DNA of 64,000 bases from CAVRXT01 sp049644285 (GTDB lineage: Bacteria > Acidobacteriota > Terriglobia > Acidiferrales > UBA7541), in assembly GCA_049644285.1 (NCBI GenBank), contig JBARRP010000036.1:1-64000 (forward strand). Reading direction: 5' to 3'. The translations under genes and the position numbers were made by a program. Under the pieces are notes generated by a model. It was not told the DNA's origin, made no database searches, and saw only the letters and a program-made list of their open reading frames with translations. Shown piece by piece: positions 1 through 8,408 of this stretch. Numbering within the stretch: the first letter of the stretch is position 1; each line of letters begins with the position of its first letter.

Positions 1-59
1 AGGGGCGAGCAAAGCAGCAAGGCAAGACACACTGCTACGATGGTTTCCTGAAGGCGCAT
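1..59 (-). CDS. Start of a secreted protein, cut by the left edge (partial)
   Basis: On the minus strand an ATG at 57-59 opens a frame that stays open to the window edge. It encodes about 19 residues beginning MRLQETIVAVCLALLL, which has the short polar start and hydrophobic core of a signal peptide. It would be divergent from the TPR gene that starts at 237, leaving about 180 bases for both promoters. No convincing Shine-Dalgarno sequence is seen. Too little is present to name a family, and a chance frame is possible. Confidence 0.4.
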   Translation of the reverse strand, partial: MRLQETIVAVCLALLLCSP

Positions 60-156
60 TTGTCGAGCTCTGTTGTTTGCTGATGTGCGGCGTGCGGCGA
101 TCCGAATGGCAATGGCGCCGACCGTAAGGTTCGAGGGATTCAAAGTAGTGGCTGCT

Positions 157-162
157 TATAAT
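157..162 (+). promoter_or_regulatory. Possible -10 box (TATAAT)
   Basis: A perfect TATAAT lies at 157-162, upstream of the TPR gene start preferred here (237); a second one lies at 225-230, too close to the ATG unless transcription is leaderless. No good -35 hexamer sits 16-18 bases upstream of either, so this is only a candidate. Confidence 0.25.
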
Positions 163-236
163 TCTCCGGCGTTGTGAGTGTCAAGAAGAAAAGCCGGGCG
201 TCCGAGGCGGTTCGAGCGCGATGCTATAATCCGCGA

Positions 237-1613
237 ATGTCCTGGGTTTTGCTACTTCCCTTGCTGTTTCTTGCTGGGCCGTCATACTGGGAAGCGCAGG
301 GTGCGCCCGCAAGTGACTGGAGGGCCGAGGCGCGAGCCGCCGCTTCGCGCCGCGATTGGGAGCAGGCGATTTCCTGCTACCAGAAGGCGATCGACCAAAC
401 CCCGCAAGATTCGAATATCCGCCTCGAATATGCGGTGGCTCTTAAGTCCACTCGTCGATTTGCGGAGGCGATCGGCACGCTGCGCGATGCGCTGCGGATC
501 AGCCCGCGAAACGAGCGCGCCGAGCTCGAGCTCGGCGATACTTATCGGCAAATCTATAATTATGACGAGGCCCGGCGCATCTTCGAAACCGCGCATCGTG
601 AACATCCTGGAAGCTCGGCACCCTTGGTCAGTCTTGGACTGCTCGAGATCGAGTTGCAGACCTACGATGCGGCGATCGCGCACCTGCGCGCGGCGCTGCG
701 GTTGAGTCCTTCGAGCCTTGTCGCAAGGCGGGACCTCGCTGCCGCGTATCACGCGAAAGGGGATCAGGCCAGCGCCCTAAGGGAATTGAACCTGATCATT
801 GCGAAAGATCCCCAACACGCATACGCGCATTACTTGCGGGCTTCGATCCGTGCAGATCGCAATGAGAACCAAACAGCCCTGTCGGACGCGGAACAGGTCG
901 TAAGAAGCCAGCCTGACAACCAAGAAGGAAGGCTCCTGCTCGGGAAGATTGAACTTCGATTGAATCAGTGCGGGAATGCGGTCGAGGCGCTCGCACCCCT
1001 CGGCAATTCGCCGAACACTAACTCACAGACCTTGTATTTGCTCGAGCGCGCCTACGACTGCTCCGGGCAGAAGGATTTAGCTCAGAAGACGCTGGCGCGG
1101 TTCGAGGAGGCATCGAAGGGCGATCGGTCGCTCAAGGAGAACCAGACGCAGGCGGAGCACTTGGTTCACGAAGCAAACGTCTTGGCGATCAAAAATCAGT
1201 TCGCGCCGGCGCTTGACTTGCTCCAGCAGGCCATCGAGAAAGATCCGCAGAATGGCGATGCCTACTCCCAACTCGCGAAGATCTTTTTCTCGGAAGGCGA
1301 AATCGAGAAAGCCAACGACGCCGTTGATCGCGCACTCGCGATCCACCCTTACCGTCCGGATTACTTGTATGTGAAGGGGCGCTTGCTCGAACGAGAGGGG
1401 AACCTTGACGAGGCTTTGCAAGAATTCGAGAGGACAGTCCTGGTAAATCCAAAGGAATCGGACGCCTATTACGAAATGGGAATGCTCTATGAAAAACGCG
1501 GCGATCAAAAGAGTGCAGTCGCCGCACTCAAGAAATCAATCGAACTATCGCCGGACGACCCCGACTACCGTCGCGCGCTGGCTGCTGCTGAAGCCAGAAC
1601 CACTTCACCCTGA
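237..1613 (+). CDS. Secreted tetratricopeptide-repeat (TPR) protein
   Basis: This is a 458-residue protein made almost entirely of TPR units, helical hairpins that scaffold protein-protein contacts. The frame can be extended upstream to a GTG at 174. The ATG at 237 is preferred because the residues that follow (MSWVLLLPLLFLAGPS) form a signal peptide with a likely cleavage after QGAPA. TPR signatures such as AISCYQKAIDQTPQD, AIGTLRDALRISPRN and ALQEFERTVLVNPKE recur every 34 residues, giving roughly ten repeats with an irregular middle near residues 240-310. There is no C-terminal catalytic domain. It probably acts in the periplasm or at the envelope as an assembly scaffold; the partner is unknown. 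It is monocistronic, with a convergent TonB receptor gene downstream. Confidence 0.85.
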   Translation: MSWVLLLPLLFLAGPSYWEAQGAPASDWRAEARAAASRRDWEQAISCYQKAIDQTPQDSNIRLEYAVALKSTRRFAEAIGTLRDALRISPRNERAELELGDTYRQIYNYDEARRIFETAHREHPGSSAPLVSLGLLEIELQTYDAAIAHLRAALRLSPSSLVARRDLAAAYHAKGDQASALRELNLIIAKDPQHAYAHYLRASIRADRNENQTALSDAEQVVRSQPDNQEGRLLLGKIELRLNQCGNAVEALAPLGNSPNTNSQTLYLLERAYDCSGQKDLAQKTLARFEEASKGDRSLKENQTQAEHLVHEANVLAIKNQFAPALDLLQQAIEKDPQNGDAYSQLAKIFFSEGEIEKANDAVDRALAIHPYRPDYLYVKGRLLEREGNLDEALQEFERTVLVNPKESDAYYEMGMLYEKRGDQKSAVAALKKSIELSPDDPDYRRALAAAEARTTSP

Positions 1614-1627
1614 GGAGCTCGGTCTCC

Positions 1628-1673
1628 GAAAAAAGAAGCTGCCGGGGGTTCTTCACTCCTGACGGCTGGCAGC
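1628..1673 (-). terminator. Probable intrinsic terminator of the first TonB receptor gene
   Basis: Read on the minus strand, GCTGCC and GGCAGC (1668-1673 and 1638-1643) can pair into a GC-rich stem about 60 bases past the receptor stop codon. They are followed by a T-rich run, the complement of six A at 1629-1634. The loop is long (24 bases), which lowers confidence. Confidence 0.5.
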
Positions 1674-1731
1674 ATCAATAAGCTTTCGAGTCGCTGCAAA
1701 AGGCGTCGGCGTTCTCTGCCTTCCCGTTGCA

Positions 1732-4700
1732 TTAGAACTGGAAGCGGACTCCGAACTGGGCCGCGAACGCGGTCGAGCCCGGCGAGATTTCGTCGTGTAG
1801 GCCGTAGGGGATGCTGTTGAAGACGTCACCCTGTTTAGGAATCGCAGTGAGCGGATTGCAAGTGAAGCCCGCGATCCCTACCGGTTTTGGCTGACAATTC
1901 GATAGGGTTACGAACCCGGTGTTGTCCGGGTTGGAATAGAGGTTGCCACGGTTCGTCACGTTGAAAAGATCGGCGCTGAGCCGGAGCTGGTACCGCTCAC
2001 TGAACCTGAAATCCTTGCTGACGCGCATGTCCCAAGTAAAGAAGTCCGGCTGGCGGGCGGGATAGCGCGTCAGCAGGCTTTCCTTTCCGCCGATGTTAAT
2101 CACGGGCCGGTCGTTATTCGAAAACTGGTTGATCACCGTGTCTCCGTTCAGGTCCGAGTCGTCGGTCGTGAACTTGTTGATCGCGCTGGCATACGCGGGG
2201 TAAGCCAAGCCGCTGTGGTAGATGAAGTTGCTCGACCAATTGAAGCCCCATGGCAGATCGACGACGATGCCCGATTTGACCTGATGGGTGATGTCCAGAC
2301 CATTCCGGCCGTAGTCGATGTTGATGTTAAACGGATCCTGGGTGCCGAAGAAGGTATCGGTGTCGCGCTCGCTCGAGTCGTTGCTGTAGTTCCGCGACCA
2401 GGTGTAGCTGGCGAACAATTGGTAGTGGTTGGCAAAGCGCTTGTTGGCGCCGGCCACAATCTCGTGGTAGTTCCCATAGCTGAAGCTGCCGAGCTCGTTT
2501 GCTCCCGTAAAGGGTGTGAGCGTGCAGTCCAGCGGTGTAGGAGTGCCTGCGAAGATCGTAGCTCCCGTCGCGGGGCAGATCGTGTTTGTCGGCTCCGCTG
2601 CCAAAATGGCGCGGCCAAACTGGTCGGTTCCGGTGCTCACAAAATTTCTCGACCATACGGACGTGCTGAATCCTCCGGTCTTCAAATGCCACGAATGCAT
2701 GAAGACATAGTTCGCGGACAGCGTCCATCCGCCTCCGATCTCATGCTCGATGCCGGCGGTCAGGTTCGACACCTGTGGGTTGCGGAATGCCGGATCCGCG
2801 TAGACGATCGCCGGGCAACCGATCGCAGGTGCAGCCAAGATGCAGAGTCCCTGGGAGGTTGTCGAAATGGCCGAAGGAAAGACGTAGGGTATGCCGCTGG
2901 GCGGCGCGCAGAAGAACGCGGGGTTGCAGAACAGCGTGGTGGACTTTGAGCCTCCGCCATTGGAAGTTGCCGGGAAGAAAATCGTGGGTGTCTGTGCGTA
3001 ATACAAACCCCAGGCGCCACGCACGACCGTCGGATGCGAAGTTCCGCCGACGTTCCAGGCGATACCGACACGCGGCCCCCACTGTTTGAAATCGTTCGGA
3101 GTGCGCTGGGGGACTGGCACGATCTTCGAGCCATTGCCCAACGGTCCTACTCCGACGATGACCTTCTGACCGGGAATTGGCGTCTGCGGCTGGGGGTTCC
3201 AGGTGCCGTCCCAGCGAACGCCGTAGGTGAAGGTCAGGCGACTTGAAACCTGCCACTTATCCTGCCAGTAGAGGCCCAGTCCAGTCTGGTAGGCCGGGAA
3301 AAGCGAGTTGGCCGTGAAGGGGCTTAACCCATTCAACCCGAAGCCCTGGAAGAAGAAGTTGGCGGTGGAGGCTGTCGGCGGTGTGGTCACTCCCGCACAG
3401 GTGGTCGGATTCGGATCGAAATCACAAAGGTTCGTGAAGTTGTATCTCCCCGCGCTCCATCCGGCGAAGATATCCTTGCGGTCCACAAATGTATCGACGT
3501 CGCCTCCGAACTTCACGTCATGCTTGCTGAATGAGTAAGAAAAGTTGTCCTGGACCTGAAGTTTTCCGTTGTCGTTGTTGCCCGGCAGATAGAAACGCTG
3601 GCCGAATTCTCCGATGCCGGCGATATTGATCTCCGGTGCGCCCTTGAAAACCGGGTGGCGCTTGCGCGTCTCGCCTTCAACCATCGCGCGGATCTCGTTC
3701 ACCTTCCGCCCGAGGACGGTGGTCAGGCTGAAGAGCCCGCTGATGCCCTGATTAACAAAGTCCTCGGTATCCCCGAAGGCATCAAAGGTCTCCGACTGAC
3801 CATGTCCCCCAGTGAATCCGCGGGTGTGGTTCCGAGTTCCCAGACCCCGAATGCTGAAGTGGTTCGCAGGGCTGAATTGGTAATCATAGTGACCGACGAT
3901 GGTAAAGAAATCCTGGAATTGTGGATGTGGGCCTTCCAACGCCGCCAGGTTCGGCACGCCATAACACGCCGGGAGGAGGTGCTGACCGACCGCGCCGGAT
4001 GCGCAACTCGGGCCCAGCCGGTCCGTGGCGTTCGCGGGTGCTGGAATGATCGGGCCGGCATCGGCTGCGCACACGGCATTCCCATGGCAAAGGTTGGTGG
4101 TCAGCGGACCGTTGTTACGCTGAATGTCCGTGGACACGAAGAGGAACTGGCGATCCTTATGGATCGGGAATCCAATGGACCCGCCGAACTGATTCTGGTT
4201 GTTGATGTTTGGAGGATTGTGGAGGGCGTCGTCTTTAGTCAGGCTGCTGCCGCGATAGTATTCGTGCGCTTCGCCGTGAACTTCGTTCGTGCCGGATTTT
4301 GTGACCACGTTCAGCAATCCACCGGTGGCGCGTCCAAACTCGGGGGCAAACCCGTTCGTAACCACCTGGAACTCCTGCACAGCCTCGAGCGGAACTGTCA
4401 GGTTCTTCGTCTCGAGCGAGCCGAAGTTTTCGCCAAAAAAGTTGTTGGTCGTGTCCGCGCCGTCAATCACCAGGCCGTTGTTTTCGCTCTGTTGCCCGCC
4501 GAGGCGAATGCCGCCCCGCAAACCGGGAACTACCTGCGCCGAGGGGGTGAGTTGCGCGAGGTCACGGTAATCGCGGCCGGGAAAGGGTAGATTCTGGACG
4601 CTCGTTTGATTGAGGAGTTGGCTGATACCCGCAGTCGGCGCCTCTACTTCCGCAGCAGTCGCGGTCACCTCAACCGTTTGACTCTGGGTCTTCAGTTGCA

Positions 4701-5034
4701 TGGTTACATCGACTCTTATCGCGCTGCCGACGTTTACCACGATTTGCTTGACGGTTGTCGTTGCGAAGTTTGTCGCCTCCGTTGTGAGCGTGTACTCGCC
4801 TGGAGCGACGTTGTCGAACGCGTAGTCGCCAGTACCTTCGGTGATTAGTTCTCGACGGTAGCCGGTCGAAGGATTGATTAGCGTGACTTTGGCGTTGGGC
4901 ACCACCCCGTGCGAGGTGTCATAAATGGTGCCCATGATCGCGCCGCGCTCAAGCGTTTGCGCATGAGCGCTGAATGGGTATGAAAAGGCCCAAACCAGCG
5001 CCAGGATCAAGTAAACAGCCTTAATGAGTTTCAT
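1732..5034 (-). CDS. Oar-type TonB-dependent outer-membrane receptor
   Basis: This is a 1100-residue outer-membrane receptor of the large family typical of Acidobacteriota. The ATG at 5034 is chosen because it gives a classical signal peptide (MKLIKAVYLILALVWAF...SAHA) and has GGGGAGAG seven bases upstream; the frame extends to 5103. Domains in order: signal peptide 1-25, carboxypeptidase-regulatory-like beta-sandwich about 30-110, TonB plug about 125-250 (NLPFPGRDYRDLAQLTP, VVTKSGTNEVHG), then a long beta-barrel ending in the aromatic residue of RFQF. Such receptors import large substrates using TonB/ExbBD energy; the substrate cannot be read from sequence. It lies 68 bases downstream of a nucleoside hydrolase on the same strand, so co-transcription is likely. 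No SusD-like partner is seen. Confidence 0.9.
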   Translation of the reverse strand: MKLIKAVYLILALVWAFSYPFSAHAQTLERGAIMGTIYDTSHGVVPNAKVTLINPSTGYRRELITEGTGDYAFDNVAPGEYTLTTEATNFATTTVKQIVVNVGSAIRVDVTMQLKTQSQTVEVTATAAEVEAPTAGISQLLNQTSVQNLPFPGRDYRDLAQLTPSAQVVPGLRGGIRLGGQQSENNGLVIDGADTTNNFFGENFGSLETKNLTVPLEAVQEFQVVTNGFAPEFGRATGGLLNVVTKSGTNEVHGEAHEYYRGSSLTKDDALHNPPNINNQNQFGGSIGFPIHKDRQFLFVSTDIQRNNGPLTTNLCHGNAVCAADAGPIIPAPANATDRLGPSCASGAVGQHLLPACYGVPNLAALEGPHPQFQDFFTIVGHYDYQFSPANHFSIRGLGTRNHTRGFTGGHGQSETFDAFGDTEDFVNQGISGLFSLTTVLGRKVNEIRAMVEGETRKRHPVFKGAPEINIAGIGEFGQRFYLPGNNDNGKLQVQDNFSYSFSKHDVKFGGDVDTFVDRKDIFAGWSAGRYNFTNLCDFDPNPTTCAGVTTPPTASTANFFFQGFGLNGLSPFTANSLFPAYQTGLGLYWQDKWQVSSRLTFTYGVRWDGTWNPQPQTPIPGQKVIVGVGPLGNGSKIVPVPQRTPNDFKQWGPRVGIAWNVGGTSHPTVVRGAWGLYYAQTPTIFFPATSNGGGSKSTTLFCNPAFFCAPPSGIPYVFPSAISTTSQGLCILAAPAIGCPAIVYADPAFRNPQVSNLTAGIEHEIGGGWTLSANYVFMHSWHLKTGGFSTSVWSRNFVSTGTDQFGRAILAAEPTNTICPATGATIFAGTPTPLDCTLTPFTGANELGSFSYGNYHEIVAGANKRFANHYQLFASYTWSRNYSNDSSERDTDTFFGTQDPFNINIDYGRNGLDITHQVKSGIVVDLPWGFNWSSNFIYHSGLAYPAYASAINKFTTDDSDLNGDTVINQFSNNDRPVINIGGKESLLTRYPARQPDFFTWDMRVSKDFRFSERYQLRLSADLFNVTNRGNLYSNPDNTGFVTLSNCQPKPVGIAGFTCNPLTAIPKQGDVFNSIPYGLHDEISPGSTAFAAQFGVRFQF

Positions 5035-5102
5035 CGTTACTCTCCCCATACCTCGCGCTCCCTCACCCGTTGCGACTTCCTGTTTTAACCTCGGAATTCG
5101 CA

Positions 5103-6182
5103 CTACTTCCCCCTGAGTCGAGAGATCAATAGCCGGATGAAACGATCGGAGTCAACGCCGGTGCAAACCTCGGCATTCGGCTTGACCTTGTCGACCCCTT
5201 CAATCCAGAGCCGCCCATCATGCGGGACGTTCCGCTCGATTTCGTTATGTCGATTAGCCACGGTTTCCCCACGCGTGAATTCGCCGCGGGTTTCCACGTC
5301 CACGTGCATGGCTTGCATTTTCACGATCGTTGGGTCGATCGCCACGCCTACCGCCAGCGGATCGTACATGGGCGTGCCGGGGAAATTGAATTTCTCCGAG
5401 AGTTCCACCATAAAGCGCAGGATGGCGACCGCCGCGTCGTTCACCGGCCCGTGGGTCTGCGCCAGCTCATCGAGATGCTTACGGGTGAACAGCGTCACGT
5501 TGGCGACGTCGAGTCCGACCATCGTCACAGGCCAGCCCGCCTGGAACACGATCTGTGCGGCTTCCGGGTCGCCGAAGATGTTCGCCTCAGCGGCGGCGTT
5601 CACGTTGCCTCCCGAAATCGAGCCGCCCATCAGGACCACTCCCTTTACAAGCGGGACAATCGAAGAGTCCTTTAGCACGGCCAGCGCAATATTCGTCAGT
5701 GGCCCGATGGGGACAAGCGTGATTTCGTTTGGCGCGGCATGAACAGTTTGGATGATCAAGTCGGGTGCGAAGCGTGTGTCGGCATGGCACTTGCTGGCCG
5801 GGAGTTCGACGTTTCCCAGTCCATTGCGGCCATGCCAGAACTCGGCTGTGACCAACTTCTGAAGCAGTGGGTGCTGCGCACCGCCAGCCACTGGAACATC
5901 GCATCGGCCAGCCAGCGAAACTAGTTTTAAGGCGTTCGCCAGGCCCTGCTGCGCGGTGACGTTGCCAGGAACAACCGTTATGGCGCGCACATCAAGCTCG
6001 GAGGAATTCAGCGCGAGGAACAGAGCCATGGCATCGTCAGTGCCGGGATCGGTGTCAATGATGACTTTGCGTGCTACCGCCGCATGAGCCGGATCGCTCG
6101 TGAGGAGAAAAAGCAGCAGTACCAAGAGCGAGGTGAAGCCCTGTGGACAGATGCTGGAGCCGCTTCGCCCGTCCGAATGCAT
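5103..6182 (-). CDS. Inosine-uridine nucleoside hydrolase family protein, exported
   Basis: This is a nucleoside N-ribohydrolase-fold enzyme that splits the N-glycosidic bond of ribonucleosides. The calcium/ribose-binding motif DTDPGTDDA follows directly after a hydrophobic leader (FTSLLVLLLFLLTSDPAHA). The family signatures NIFGDPEAAQIVF and YDPLAVGVAIDP are present. The usual HDP of the last motif reads YDP, so the general-acid histidine of classical IU hydrolases is a tyrosine here, which may change base preference. The ATG at 6182 puts the leader near the N terminus; a GTG at 6290 would add 36 residues. The exported location is unusual for the cytosolic salvage enzymes. It is followed by the TonB receptor gene, which suggests uptake and periplasmic cleavage of a nucleoside-like nutrient. 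Confidence 0.85.
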   Translation of the reverse strand: MHSDGRSGSSICPQGFTSLLVLLLFLLTSDPAHAAVARKVIIDTDPGTDDAMALFLALNSSELDVRAITVVPGNVTAQQGLANALKLVSLAGRCDVPVAGGAQHPLLQKLVTAEFWHGRNGLGNVELPASKCHADTRFAPDLIIQTVHAAPNEITLVPIGPLTNIALAVLKDSSIVPLVKGVVLMGGSISGGNVNAAAEANIFGDPEAAQIVFQAGWPVTMVGLDVANVTLFTRKHLDELAQTHGPVNDAAVAILRFMVELSEKFNFPGTPMYDPLAVGVAIDPTIVKMQAMHVDVETRGEFTRGETVANRHNEIERNVPHDGRLWIEGVDKVKPNAEVCTGVDSDRFIRLLISRLRGK

Positions 6183-6582
6183 CGGTGAGGCAAGAGGCAC
6201 CGGGGCACACGGAGCGTCTCCCGCGCCCGCCCGGAAATATTTTCGCGCAAAATGCAGACTGCTCACCCCAAATCGGTGGTCGTGATTCACTTCCAGGTGC
6301 GCGCCCCCCGGCGCTTAAATCGCAGGTAGCCTAGCCCTCGCTCTTCAGCAAAGTCAAGAGCAAACTGCCCTTACGGAATCCGGTATTGTGGAAATTCAGG
6401 GCCGGAATGAAGTGAATTTTGGGAATCGGTTCGCCATTCTGACAACCCGGGCGGGCCCATTGGGTGTTCGAGTTCAGGGAGGGAAAGGGCCGATTCGGTT
6501 TTGTGGAGCTAAAACGATTCAGCGAAGGTGCAACAGATTGCGCCACAGAAGGTCGCTTCCGTGATGCTAGAATTCGACCGCG
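6183..6582. other. 400-base intergenic region between divergent genes
   Basis: This gap separates the nucleoside hydrolase (minus) from the CRTAC1 gene (plus) and must hold both promoters. No clear -35/-10 pair, long inverted repeat or small gene was found. If the hydrolase starts at the GTG at 6290 the gap shrinks to about 290 bases. Confidence 0.5.
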
Positions 6583-8406
6583 ATGCGCAGCGTTCGGGCG
6601 ATAGCAAGACGATCCTCTCGATGGCTCGCTTTCTTTGCTGTGGCAGTTCTTCTCATCGCAAACTCCGATCTGGCGGGGCGGCTCGCGAACGAGGTTCGGG
6701 CAGCGCAGCGTGCGGCACAAGCACCGCGGTTGCCAAAGAAGGTCACTGAGGCCAATCCCTTCCACGTTCAGTTCATTGACGTCACCCGCGAGGCAGGCAT
6801 CCACTTCCATCACGAGCGCGCCGCATCGCCAGAAAAACTCTACCTCGAAACCATGGGAGCGGGGCTGGCCTGGCTTGATTACGACCAGGACGGTTTCCAG
6901 GATGCTTTCTTCGTGAACGGCGGGTATACGCCTTACTTTCATCCCTCCCAACCGCCTCAGCCGGCGCTTTACCACAATAATGGGGACGGCACGTTCACTG
7001 ACGTGACGGCAAAGAGCGGATTCCATTCCGACGGCACGTTTTTCTTTGGCGTCGCGGTAGGGGACTATGACAACGATGGTTATCCCGACATCTATATGAC
7101 TGGCTATCGCCACTCAGTGCTGTATCACAACAACGGGAATGGCACGTTCACCGATGTCACGGCCAAAGCCGGCGTCGGCGATGACGGCAACTGGGCCACG
7201 GCGGCTGGCTGGTTCGATTACGACCACGACGGCAAGCTCGACCTGCTGGTGACGAATTATGTGCGATTCGATATGGACCATCCGGTCTCTTGCGGCGACG
7301 CCCGGCCCGGCTATCGCGCCTATTGTCACCCCGACAGCTTTTCGGGGACGTCGATGCGTCTCTATCACAACAATGGCGATGGAACTTTCACCGACGTCAG
7401 CGAAAAGGCCGGCCTCGTGAACCCCGACGGCAAGAGCCTTGCGGTTGTTCTCGCCGATCTGAATGATGATGGCTGGACCGACATCTTCATCGCCAACGAC
7501 ACGCAGCGGAACTTCATTTATTTCAACAACGGGGACGGCACTTTTCGCGATGTAAGCTACAAGTCCGGCGCCGGATTCAGCGAAGATGGCAAACCCGAGG
7601 CGGGGATGAGCGCCGACGCAGCCGACTTGACCGGCGATGGGCGCATGGACCTTTTCGTCAGCCATCTCGACTACGAGCTTAACCGGCTCTATCACAACAA
7701 CGGTGACGGCACGTTCACCGACGCAACTTATTCGTCGGGGATCGGTGAGTCGAATATCCTGAACAGCAGCTTCGGAGCGCGCTTCTTCGATTTCGATAAT
7801 GACGGTTGGCGCGACTTGCTCATCATCAACGGCCACATCCTCGACAACATCCCTCTCTATCACCCCGAGGTCACTTACGCGGAGCCGAAGAAGCTCTATC
7901 GCAATGTTGGCGGTGGAAAGTTCGTGGATGCGAGCGCGACACAGCCGAAAACGTTTCTGGCTCCCAAGGTTGGCCGGGGTCTCGCGGTCGGGGATTACGA
8001 CAATGACGGCGCGCTCGATCTCCTGGTGAGCAATAACGGCGAAGACGCGCAGCTATTTCGCAACGACGGGGGGCGCACTCCCTCGGGCGAACGAAATCAC
8101 TGGCTCGGGATTCGGCTGATCGGCACAAAGAGCAACCGCGATGGAATCGGCGCGCGCCTGAAATTGGTCGCTGGTGACTTCACAAGCTACGACCAGGCCA
8201 AAGGCGGGATGAGCTACTGTTCCGCGCAGGACCCACGAATTTATTTCGGCCTCGGCAGCCATGCCGCCGCGGACAGGCTGGAAATTGTCTGGCCCAGCGG
8301 CGCCCATGAAGAACTCCACAACGTCCCCGCCAAACAGATCATTACCGTTGAAGAAGGCAAGGGCATCACGCCTTATCGCTTCCCATCGTTGAAGAAGCCC
8401 AAGTGA
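6583..8406 (+). CDS. CRTAC1 family protein (FG-GAP/VCBS repeats plus ASPIC/UnbV domain)
   Basis: This is a 607-residue secreted beta-propeller protein. After an N-terminal hydrophobic segment (residues about 12-30) there are successive FG-GAP/VCBS blades carrying calcium-binding Dx(D/N)xDG loops such as DYDQDGFQD, DYDNDGYPD, DYDHDGKLD and DFDNDGWRD. Five blades are joined by a nearly identical YHNNGDGTFTDVT unit. The C-terminal 90 residues match the ASPIC/UnbV domain (NRDGIGARLKLVAGD, YFGLGSHAAADRLEIVWPSG). Such proteins are common in Acidobacteriota and are thought to be extracellular adhesion or carbohydrate-associated proteins; the precise role is unknown. The stop codon is 2 bases from the stop of the convergent glycosyltransferase gene. 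Confidence 0.88.
   Translation: MRSVRAIARRSSRWLAFFAVAVLLIANSDLAGRLANEVRAAQRAAQAPRLPKKVTEANPFHVQFIDVTREAGIHFHHERAASPEKLYLETMGAGLAWLDYDQDGFQDAFFVNGGYTPYFHPSQPPQPALYHNNGDGTFTDVTAKSGFHSDGTFFFGVAVGDYDNDGYPDIYMTGYRHSVLYHNNGNGTFTDVTAKAGVGDDGNWATAAGWFDYDHDGKLDLLVTNYVRFDMDHPVSCGDARPGYRAYCHPDSFSGTSMRLYHNNGDGTFTDVSEKAGLVNPDGKSLAVVLADLNDDGWTDIFIANDTQRNFIYFNNGDGTFRDVSYKSGAGFSEDGKPEAGMSADAADLTGDGRMDLFVSHLDYELNRLYHNNGDGTFTDATYSSGIGESNILNSSFGARFFDFDNDGWRDLLIINGHILDNIPLYHPEVTYAEPKKLYRNVGGGKFVDASATQPKTFLAPKVGRGLAVGDYDNDGALDLLVSNNGEDAQLFRNDGGRTPSGERNHWLGIRLIGTKSNRDGIGARLKLVAGDFTSYDQAKGGMSYCSAQDPRIYFGLGSHAAADRLEIVWPSGAHEELHNVPAKQIITVEEGKGITPYRFPSLKKPK
6971..7722 (+). repeat. Five degenerate coding repeats for the YHNNGDGTFTD unit
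   Basis: Units of about 33 bases beginning near 6971, 7124, 7363, 7518 and 7690 encode near-identical peptides. Spacing is irregular (about 150-240 bases) and they lie in frame inside the CRTAC1 gene, so they are propeller-blade repeats rather than a DNA repeat element. Confidence 0.7.
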
Positions 8407-8408
8407 AC

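Noticed and set aside
3655..4590. A 311-codon plus-strand frame inside the first TonB receptor gene
   Set aside because: It is antisense to the plug and barrel of a well-supported receptor and has no recognisable domain.
6971..7722. Repeated 33-base units that could suggest a CRISPR-like or mobile repeat
   Set aside because: Spacing is irregular, the copies differ at third codon positions and all are in frame; they encode propeller blades.
6331..7863. Two long minus-strand open frames (6331-7113 and 7114-7863) opposite the CRTAC1 gene
   Set aside because: They are antisense to the calcium-loop repeats, have no start signals and show a repetitive valine/isoleucine-rich composition that mirrors the GAC/GAT codons of the plus strand.
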